This document shows, piece by piece, positions 39,732-46,980 of a stretch of DNA of 64,000 bases; the first letter of the stretch is position 1, and each line of letters begins with the position of its first letter. A model generated the notes under the pieces. That model had not been told where the DNA came from, did no database searches, and worked only from the letters and a program-made list of their open reading frames with translations. Source of the stretch: Bog-473 sp963743785 (GTDB lineage Bacteria; Actinomycetota; Acidimicrobiia; Acidimicrobiales; RAAP-2); NCBI GenBank assembly GCA_963743785.1, contig CAVURD010000034.1, forward strand, positions 186,001-250,000, given 5' to 3'. The position numbers were made by a program, and so were the translations under genes.

Positions 39732-40702
39732 ACACGGAGGTCGTGCTCGTCACTGTGGCCGCTCTGGCCGTCACGGCAATGGCCGTACCGATATGCATCG
39801 TGGTCGCCCGGCGGACCGGCATGATGGACCGGCCCGGAGCACTCAAGACCCACCGGACTCCCGTGCCCTACCTGGGTGGGGTGGCCGTTTTTGCCGGCGT
39901 GGTGGTCGGCGGTGCGGCTGGTCGGCCGATCGTGCTGATCCCCATGGCGGCCGCACTGGCTGTCGGGATCGGCGACGACCGGTTCGGCATTTCCCCGCAA
40001 TTGCGGCTCCTGGCCCAGTTGGGAGTCGGAGCCGGCATTGCCGCCACCCAGCCGGTCCACCTACCGGGCTGGCTCGGTGTGCCCCTTGTCATGGCCGCCA
40101 CCGTGGTCCTCGTCAACGGCTTCAACCTGCTCGATGGTCTCGACATGCTGGCGGCAGGCGTGGGGTTGGCTGGTGCGGTCGTGTTCGCCGTGATCACCCA
40201 CGGCGCCGCTCGGCTGACGGCCGCCTCCCTGGCCGGGGCCCTGGTGGGCTTCCTCTGGTACAACCGTCCCCCGGCCCGCATCTATCTGGGGGACGGTGGA
40301 ACCTACCTGCTCGGGGCGTCGATGACGCTGCTCCTCGCCCAGGCCTGGGGCGTTGGCGTCGCCGGCACCACCGGAGTGGTCGCGCTGGCGCTCCTGGCGG
40401 TCCCGGTGACCGAGGTGGCCTGCGCCATCGTCCGGCGACGCCGGAGTGGCGGCTCGATCCTTGACGGCGACCGCGGCCATCCCTACGACCGCCTGGTCGC
40501 AGGCGGCTGGTCCCGCACGGCGGCCAGCTCCGCCTACATCGCCGTCGAGGCGGTCGTGGCGGTGGCGGTGGCGGTCGTGGTAATGGTAGGCCATGCCTCG
40601 ATGGCGGTGGCTCTGGGAATCGATGTGGCGGTGGCCGCGGCGCTCCTCGGTGGCGCCGCAGTGGCCGGCGGCATGACCAATCCATCGAGGACGCTGCCGT
40701 GA
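39728..40702 (+). CDS. wecA: Polyprenyl-phosphate sugar-1-phosphate transferase (WecA/TagO/MraY family)
   Basis: This is an intact 324-residue polytopic protein that would start glycan synthesis by moving a HexNAc-1-phosphate from UDP to undecaprenyl phosphate at the inner membrane face. Family motifs in order: DRPGALKTHRTPVPYLGG, GIGDDRFGI (the DD pair that binds magnesium), NGFNLLDGLDMLAAG, ARIYLGDGGTYLLG, and RGHPYDRLVAGG (HxxDR-like). About ten helices are visible. The ATG at 39728 overlaps the GNAT stop, and its stop overlaps the aminotransferase start in GTGA, giving a three-gene coupled module. The symbol indicates the family; the exact sugar is not determined and may be the product of its two neighbours. 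Confidence 0.9.
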   Translation: MNTEVVLVTVAALAVTAMAVPICIVVARRTGMMDRPGALKTHRTPVPYLGGVAVFAGVVVGGAAGRPIVLIPMAAALAVGIGDDRFGISPQLRLLAQLGVGAGIAATQPVHLPGWLGVPLVMAATVVLVNGFNLLDGLDMLAAGVGLAGAVVFAVITHGAARLTAASLAGALVGFLWYNRPPARIYLGDGGTYLLGASMTLLLAQAWGVGVAGTTGVVALALLAVPVTEVACAIVRRRRSGGSILDGDRGHPYDRLVAGGWSRTAASSAYIAVEAVVAVAVAVVVMVGHASMAVALGIDVAVAAALLGGAAVAGGMTNPSRTLP

Positions 40703-41826
40703 CCCGCGTCTTCCTGTCCCCACCGGACGTCGGAGCCGAGGAACGACGGATGCTGCTCGAGGCGTTCGACTCCAATTGGATCGCACCGGTCGGGCCGGAC
40801 ATCGACGCCTTCGAACGCGAAGTAGCCGAGCGGGCCGGCGTCGAACACGCCGTGGCCCTCTCCAGTGGAACGGCTGCACTCCACCTCGCCCTGCTGTTGG
40901 CCGGCGTGGAGCGCGGGGACGAGGTGCTCGTTCCGTCCCTCAACTTCATCGCCAGTGCCGCTGCGGTCACCTACCAAGGAGCACACCCGGTCTTCGTCGA
41001 CTGCTCAGCCGAGAGCTGGAACCTCGACCCCGCATTGGTCGAAGAGGTACTGGTCCAGAGGGCCGCGGTCGGTCGCCTCCCCGCCGCGGTGATGGCAGTC
41101 GACCTGTTCGGCGAGACCGCCAACTACGGCGCGTTGGAGCCGATGTGCCGGCGGTTCGACGTGCCACTCATCGAGGACTCGGCCCAGGCTCTCGGCTCAA
41201 TCCATCGGGGGCGGCCGGCGGGCTCGTTCGGGGTGGCGGGGATCTTCTCGTTCAATGGCAACAAAATCGTCACCACCAGTGGTGGCGGGATGCTGGTGAC
41301 CGGGTCTCAGGAGTGGGCCGAGCGAGCGCGTCATCTGGCTACTCAGGCCAGGGAGCCGTTCGCCCACTACGAGCACAACGTGGTGGGCTACAACTACCGC
41401 CTCTCGAACCTGCTGGCCGCCCTTGGCCGAGCGCAACTCCGGGGGCTCGACGGCCGCATCGACCGGCGCAAGCGGATTGATGCGGCGTACATGGAAGGAC
41501 TGGTCGGCGTCCCCGGGATCTCGCCCATGCCGCGTGACCCAGTCGGCGTGTCCAATCATTGGCTGACCTGCGTCCTCATCGATCCGGAGGGCTTCGGGAC
41601 AGATCGGGAGAAGGTGCGGCTGGCCCTGGAGGACGCCGACATCGAGTCCCGACCGACGTGGAAGCCCCTTCACCTCCAGGCGGCCTTCGCCGGGGCCGGC
41701 CTCATCGGGCCCGGGCACTGCGCCCGCGTCTTCGACCAGGGCCTGTGCCTGCCCACCGGGTCGGCGCTCTCCTCTGCCGACCAGTCCCGGGTCCTCGAGA
41801 TCATCAAGGCTCAGGCCCGCATCTGA
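40699..41826 (+). CDS. epsN: DegT/DnrJ/EryC1-family sugar aminotransferase, EpsN/PglE-like
   Basis: This is an intact 375-residue PLP enzyme. It matches EpsN/PglE closely: LSPPDVGAEE then NWIAPVGPDIDAFE at the start, SSGTAALHLAL (phosphate cup), PLIEDSAQALGS, and the PLP lysine in FSFNGNKIVTTSGGGML. SQAREP-type QAREPFAHYEHNVVGYNYR and RPTWKPLHLQ follow. Such enzymes transaminate UDP-4-keto-6-deoxy-HexNAc to the 4-amino sugar of the bacillosamine pathway. The GTG start overlaps the WecA stop by four bases. The 4,6-dehydratase needed before it (PglF/EpsC type) is not seen in this window, except perhaps the epimerase-like gene at 29045, which is not a clear match. Confidence 0.9.
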   Translation: MTRVFLSPPDVGAEERRMLLEAFDSNWIAPVGPDIDAFEREVAERAGVEHAVALSSGTAALHLALLLAGVERGDEVLVPSLNFIASAAAVTYQGAHPVFVDCSAESWNLDPALVEEVLVQRAAVGRLPAAVMAVDLFGETANYGALEPMCRRFDVPLIEDSAQALGSIHRGRPAGSFGVAGIFSFNGNKIVTTSGGGMLVTGSQEWAERARHLATQAREPFAHYEHNVVGYNYRLSNLLAALGRAQLRGLDGRIDRRKRIDAAYMEGLVGVPGISPMPRDPVGVSNHWLTCVLIDPEGFGTDREKVRLALEDADIESRPTWKPLHLQAAFAGAGLIGPGHCARVFDQGLCLPTGSALSSADQSRVLEIIKAQARI

Positions 41827-41864
41827 ATGGGGAACACCGTCGCATCTGACGTATCCTGACCGGC

Positions 41865-43941
41865 ATGGGCGCGACCGGCGGGAGTAGCAGAGGAACTGGG
41901 GCGAAGCCGAAGGCTCTGGCCTTCTACCTTCCCCAATACCACCCCATTCCCGAGAACGACGAGTGGTGGGGCAAGGGCTTCACCGAATGGCACAACGTGA
42001 CCAAGGGCCGCCCCCTCTTTCCGGGGCACTATCAGCCCCATGTCCCGGGCGAGCTCGGCTACTACGACCTCAGGGTGCCCGAGGTGCGGGCCGCGCAGGC
42101 CAGCTCTGGCCCGTGAGCACGGCGTGCACGGGTTCGTCTACTACCACTACTGGTTCCACGGCCGCCGACTGCTGGAGCGTCCGTTCGAAGAAGTGCTGGC
42201 GTCCGGTGAGCCGAATTTCCCCTTCGCCCTGTGCTGGGCCAACGAGGAGTGGACCCGGGGCTGGGACGCCCAGACCGGCCATGTGCTGGTGCGCCAAGAG
42301 TTCAGCGAGGAGGATGACCGCGCCCACATCCGCCATCTCTTACGGGCATTCAATGATCCTCGCTACATCACGATCGACGGCCGCCCGCTCCTCCTCATCT
42401 ACCGGCCAACGTTGTTACCCGACCTCATGCGTACCAGCGAGATCTGGCGCCAAGAGGTGCAGAAGGCCGGGTTCCCCGATGTCTACCTGTGCTGGGTGGA
42501 GTCGTGGGGGCCTCCTCCCGGTGGCCAGGGGCCGATGGCCTTCGGTCTCGACGCCTCGGTGGGGTTCATGCCCGTGAATGGCGAGCAGGTCCACGCGCCC
42601 CTCGAGACGCTCAGGGGTCATCGGGTCTTCGACTACCAGTCGGCGGCCGAGGCGGCCATCGAGCTCCTCGACAGCCCGTGGAAGCGGTTCCCCTCGGTGA
42701 TGGTGGGCTGGGACAACACCGCCCGGCGGGCTCGTGCCGCCACCATCTACCAGGGCGCCACCCCCGCCCACTACGAACACTGGCTGCGGGTGACGGCCGA
42801 GTCCCTGGCCGACGTCCGCCCGGAGGAGAATTACCTCTTCATCTTGGCCTGGAACGAATGGGCCGAGGGCAACCACCTCGAACCCGACCAGCGCTACGGT
42901 CGAGCCTTTCTCGAGGCCACCCGCTCGGTGCTTCTCGACGAGCCACGTTTCCGAAGTGAGCACCCTCCAATCGCCCCCGGACAGTTGGCGACGGACGGCG
43001 CCCTCGTCACGGGGTCCAGATCGGCTCAACCGGACCGGTCCGACCTCGATGAGGTGGTGGCCAATGTCGTCGGTCTGCTCGCCGAGCTCGAGCTGCCCGG
43101 GAGTCGACAGGTCGTCGATCTCGGGGACCAGGACGCAACGTCGGAGCAGGCTGCGCTCCGATCACGTGGCATCGACGTAGTGCCGGGCGCGTTCACCGAC
43201 GTGGCGTCGTTGAAGGCCACCCTCGACGGCGTCGACAACGTCGGTGGCGTAGTGCTCGTCGAGGTGCTCCAGCACCTGGCTGATCCGCAGGAGCTCCTGA
43301 CCGCACTCGCGGCCTGGGCCGTGGACCACGGTTCGCCCTCCCTGGTTATCACCGTCCCCCACGTGGCCCACGTGGACATGGGCCTCAAGCTCTTGTGCGG
43401 TCAGTTCGAAGTCCAGCAGACCGGCCCCTTGGATCCGGCGAACCTGCGGTTCTTCACCGAGGAGACCCTGCAACGCCTGGTTGACCGGTCGGGGTGGAAC
43501 GTGGTGCGCCGGGACGACCTCCATTCCCTCTACTCCGAGGAGTACGAAACAGGCCTGCGCAACGGCCTTCCCGAAGAGTTGATGGGAGCGCTCCAAGCCA
43601 CCGCCCAGGCGGTCAATCCCAACTGGTCCGTCACGCACTTCGTGTGGGCACTCGAGCCGCGGCCGGTCGATATGGCACCCACCTCGTACGGGGAGGCGGT
43701 GGCGCCCACCGAGCCGACGCCGACGTCGTCCATTGGCCCCGAGACCACGGCGGAAGTGGCCGCGTATCTGGCGTCGGTGGGGCTCGTGGTGAGCGAGACC
43801 AACCGGCGCGCGGTCATCGCGGAACGCAATCGCTTGTCGGAGAACTCCGTGTACCACCTCAAGCAGGCCATGTTGAAGTTCATCTACAGCTCACCCCGCC
43901 GGACCGCCCTCTTCAGGCGGTTCTACGGTCAACTGGGCTGA
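41865..43941 (+). CDS. WbsX-family glycan enzyme with degenerate methyltransferase-like C-terminus; one frameshift
   Basis: The start ATG 41865 opens KALAFYLPQYHPIPENDEWW, then GFTEWHNVTKGRPLFPGHYQP, the signature of the WbsX (GH99-like) family found in O-antigen loci. One extra base near 42100 breaks AAQA from ALAREHGVHGFVYYHYWFHG; skipping it restores the family consensus. ALCWANEEWTRGWD and FILAWNEWAEGNHLEPD complete the domain (about residues 1-360). From about residue 385 a methyltransferase-like domain follows. Its SAM loop reads VVDLGDQDATS, without the usual glycine pattern, though LLVEVLQHL-type and RFFTEETLQRLVDRSGW elements remain. The last 60 residues are polar and basic with no membrane segment. 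WbsX proteins are annotated as glycosyltransferases but their chemistry is not settled. Confidence 0.85.
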
Positions 43942-43966
43942 GCGCGGATCGCCGACGCCGCCGCTG

Positions 43967-45073
43967 ATGAGCGCTTCTCCGCTTCTTCGCTCCCGACCGA
44001 CCATGCCGGAGGGGCCGTGGCTGTTGGTGGTGGGCATGCACCGAAGCGGCACCTCCGCCGTCACCGGAGCGCTCGGGCAGCTCGGGTTCGGGGTCCCGAT
44101 CCTCCACGACCGGTTCGACGCTTCGGAGGACAATCCCGACCACTGGGAGAGTCGGGCCATCGGGCTCCACGATGACTGGCTCCTGAAGCGACTCGGGGGG
44201 ACATGGGACGGTCCGGCCCCGCTTGACCCCGGATGGGAGGCCGATCCAGACCTGGCCGATGCCGAGCAAGGTGACCCCGCCGCCGCGGCCAGGTATGCGT
44301 TCCCCGACCCCGGGCCGGTGGCCTGGAAAGACCCGCGGGCCTGCCTGCTGCTGCCGCACTGGTTGTCCCACCTCCCCAAACCTGTGGCTGCGGTGTTCGT
44401 CTGGCGCTCGCCCCTTTCGGTGGGCCGTTCGCTCCAGGCCCGTGACGGCATGGCCCTGGCCGACGCGGTGGCCCTCTGGGAGCGGTACAACCGGTCGGGT
44501 TTGGACGGCCTGGTCGGCGTCGACACCTTCGTGACCAACTACGAGTCGATGGTGGAAGAGCCCCTGAGCCACATGAGCGCCCTGGCCACCTGGTTGGCCG
44601 ATCTCCCTCAGTTCGCCCCCTACGCCCCTGACTGGGATCTGGCCAATGCGGTGGCCAGCATCTCCCCCCGGCTCCGTCGCCAGCGAGCTACCGGTGACGA
44701 CAAGCTCCTGCTCGAAGAGCACCTGCGGTTGGTCGAGCATCTCGACTCGCTCGCCGGTCCGCACCGGCCGTTGACGGTCCTTCCGCCGGGCGCGGAGTCA
44801 CCTTGGACGACGGCGTTGCTGGACGACCGCCGCCAAGCGACCGTGCTCCGGGACACCCTGGCCGAGCAGATCATTGCGGCCGAAGCTCTGGCCGTCGACG
44901 TGGCGCAGCGGTTGAAGACCGCCCGGCTACAGCTCGAAGGTGCACGGACAGAGCTGGGCGACCTGTACCGGCTGTACGAGGACATGCGGGCTTCGACCAG
45001 CTGGCGGGTCACCCGTCCCCTTCGCCAAGTGGTGGCGCTCAAGAGCCGAAGGGACACCCCGTCGGTCGATTGA
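43967..45073 (+). CDS. Sulfotransferase with C-terminal coiled coil
   Basis: The 368-residue protein begins near the ATG at 43967, with an alternative ATG at 44003. LLVVGMHRSGTSAVTGAL is the 5'-phosphosulfate loop of PAPS-dependent sulfotransferases. VAWKDPRACLLLPHWL and AVFVWRSPLSVGRSLQ correspond to the later core and 3'-phosphate elements. The substrate is likely a carbohydrate. After about residue 285 there is a predicted coiled coil rich in Ala, Leu, Glu and Arg, ending in STSWRVTRPLRQV, a tail seen at the C-terminus of many bacterial glycosyltransferases. The tail suggests docking to the glycan machinery. It closely follows the WbsX gene and is probably in the same operon. A sulfate-ester acceptor is not identifiable. 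Confidence 0.85.
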   Translation: MSASPLLRSRPTMPEGPWLLVVGMHRSGTSAVTGALGQLGFGVPILHDRFDASEDNPDHWESRAIGLHDDWLLKRLGGTWDGPAPLDPGWEADPDLADAEQGDPAAAARYAFPDPGPVAWKDPRACLLLPHWLSHLPKPVAAVFVWRSPLSVGRSLQARDGMALADAVALWERYNRSGLDGLVGVDTFVTNYESMVEEPLSHMSALATWLADLPQFAPYAPDWDLANAVASISPRLRRQRATGDDKLLLEEHLRLVEHLDSLAGPHRPLTVLPPGAESPWTTALLDDRRQATVLRDTLAEQIIAAEALAVDVAQRLKTARLQLEGARTELGDLYRLYEDMRASTSWRVTRPLRQVVALKSRRDTPSVD

Positions 45074-45098
45074 ACGTGGCTGCCCTCCGTCGACGGAG

Positions 45099-46208
45099 TC
45101 AGCTCCGCCGACGGGCGAGGCGTCCCGCCACCCACCGGCGGAAGCGGACGCCCCAGAGTCCCGACAGATAGGTCTCGAGTGAGGTCACCCGTCGGTCTCC
45201 ATCGGTCACTCGTTGCTCGAGATAGGACACGTACTCGGTGTGCAACTCATCGGCCGCTCGGACGGGGTCGGCAGAGACAGAAGGGCGCGCCCGCTCGCCG
45301 GTCACCCCGGAAGCGGCCAAGGCGTCGCCCACCGGGCGAGGAGTCGCCGCGCCGATGACGGCCAACTGCACCGCTGCGTCGAAGACGGGACCCATGTCCT
45401 TCGCCGGCGGTGGACCGAATCGATCGAGTGCGTGACCCCATTTCTCGACGAGCCGCCGCTGGTTCCTACTCAGAAGAAATCCCCGGTAGACGCTCGACGT
45501 GCTCTGGCTTCCCCGGTGGATGACCCGGGCCCGGGGCTCGTAGCGGGTCCTGAAGCCATGAGCGGCCAGAGTGAGGCACAAGTCGACATCCTCGTAGTAG
45601 GCGGGAGAGAACCGCTCGTCGAAGCCGCCAACGGTGTCCCACGCCCGGCGGGTGACCAGCAAACCATTGGCCGAGGCGTAGTCCACGTCGCGAGGCTCCT
45701 GATACGCATTGGACTGGGGCGGCAGGCCCTCCCCCACATGCGCGGCCGACCCGTCACGCCACAGCACCGATCCGGCCTCTTGCAGGGTCCCGTCAACCGC
45801 GAGGATGCGAGACCCGACCGCGCCGATCTCCGGGTCGGACGAAGCAGTTCGAACCAGCGCATCGAGGCATCCGTCCTCGACGGTGCTGTCGTCATTGAGG
45901 AAGACCAGCAAAGGGGCCCGCGCCACGGAGGCGGCCTGGTTGCAACCGGGGCCGAAGCCGAGATTGACCTGGTTGACGACCAGGACCACATCGTCGTGAC
46001 CGGTCAGGCTGTCCAGTTGTTCTGGTGGCGTGCCATTGGCCACCACCACTATCTCGGTCCCAGGAGGACATCCTCCCGGTCGCCGGAGGGCATCGAGGCA
46101 ATCGAGGACGAGCGCGGCGTGCTCGAGCACCAGAATGCAGATCGAAAGGCGTGGCGAATCGGGTACCAGGGTCCCCCGCCGGATCGAGGGATCGGATACT
46201 GGGCTCAC
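45099..46208 (-). CDS. Family 2 glycosyltransferase (rhamnosyltransferase-like)
   Basis: The preferred start is the GTG at 46208, after AAGGAA. The 369-residue protein has LSICILVLEHAALVL, VVVANGTPPEQL, NLGFGPGCNQAA and the DXD-type site LVFLNDDSTVEDG. ASANGLLVTRRAWDTVGGFDE and YYEDVDLCLTLAAHG are the acceptor-side motifs of the WcaA/RfbN-like subgroup. The final 60 residues are polar with SYLEQRVTDGDRRVTSLE, likely a helical coiled segment. A longer open frame extends left of the start on the coding strand, but that part is arginine-rich and not coding-like. It is convergent with the sulfotransferase. The sugar is unknown. Confidence 0.88.
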   Translation of the reverse strand: MSPVSDPSIRRGTLVPDSPRLSICILVLEHAALVLDCLDALRRPGGCPPGTEIVVVANGTPPEQLDSLTGHDDVVLVVNQVNLGFGPGCNQAASVARAPLLVFLNDDSTVEDGCLDALVRTASSDPEIGAVGSRILAVDGTLQEAGSVLWRDGSAAHVGEGLPPQSNAYQEPRDVDYASANGLLVTRRAWDTVGGFDERFSPAYYEDVDLCLTLAAHGFRTRYEPRARVIHRGSQSTSSVYRGFLLSRNQRRLVEKWGHALDRFGPPPAKDMGPVFDAAVQLAVIGAATPRPVGDALAASGVTGERARPSVSADPVRAADELHTEYVSYLEQRVTDGDRRVTSLETYLSGLWGVRFRRWVAGRLARRRS

Positions 46209-46980
46209 TTCCTTCGCGGCGGCGTTCACGCGTGGTGGGCGGGGACGGACGAGACAGTCTCGTCTGTCACGGCGTGGACCGACGCTCCGGCCTCGGCGAA
46301 CCACGGCTCGAACACGGCGCGCCTGGCGGGCCCGACCGAGCCGCCGAGCCGGTCTGACGCTCCGACGACGAGTCTGGAGAACGTCATGCCCCCGCACGTG
46401 GGCGTGAGCAGAAGACCCTGTGCAGCGACACCCCGGGGACGGCCCGAGCAAACCGGATTGCTCTCGGTCGCGACGATGTCGTTCACGGCAGGCCCCGGTC
46501 GTTTCTCTGGCCAGCAACTCCGTACCGGTGTCGGTCCAGACACCTGCCTTTCCGTCCCCAAGACGACGTCTCGCTCGTCCACGTCATGGACATCCTTGCT
46601 CGCCTCCGGTCCCTCGCCGTGCCCCCGTATCGTCGGTCCGGACGACGCCGAGAGATTACCTGAGGGCCGGGCGCCGTCCCCGCCCGGTCGGGGTAGTCGA
46701 CAGTTGCCGGTCCGAAGCGTCGCCGATTCAGATCTGGACCGCTCACCCATTAAAGGGTCTCCATGTGCATCGCGTCGGCGAGTAACTCCTTGGTGTTCTC
46801 GTCCCCTTTGGGGCCGAGCTGCATGGCTGGACGCTTGATCACCGAATTCCTCCCCGTCCCCGCTCGTGCGCGTCGCCCGCCCCACCTGACGGCTCAATAA
46901 GACCATCATTGGATGATCAGAAATGGCTCGTGTCGCCATCGGGGATCGGCAGAAGTGGGGGCCTCGACCACCCGGAGTTC
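46209..46980. other. Gene-poor stretch, 772 bp
   Basis: This lies between the GT2 gene and the asparagine synthase, both minus strand. Open frames here are arginine-rich with changing codon pattern; none shows a domain. The one small frame worth noting is at 46750-46842. Part of the region could be a gene obscured by indels: minus-strand segments such as SRLVVGASDRLGGSVGPA look protein-like for short runs. Confidence 0.4.
46750..46842 (-). CDS. Possible 30-residue small protein, unknown function
   Basis: A strong GGGGAGG lies six bases before a GTG at 46842. The frame reads 30 residues, VIKRPAMQLGPKGDENTKEL and on to the stop at 46750. The stop TAA overlaps an ATG (TAATG). It follows asparagine synthase by about 140 bases on the same strand. 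No hydrophobic segment or repeat is seen. It could be a real microprotein, the start of a gene broken by an indel, or chance. Only the ribosome-binding site supports it. Confidence 0.25.
   Translation of the reverse strand: MIKRPAMQLGPKGDENTKELLADAMHMETL

Noticed and set aside
45213..46838. 541-codon plus-strand open frame
   Set aside because: It is antisense to a well-supported GT2 gene with intact motifs. It has no domain or sensible start.
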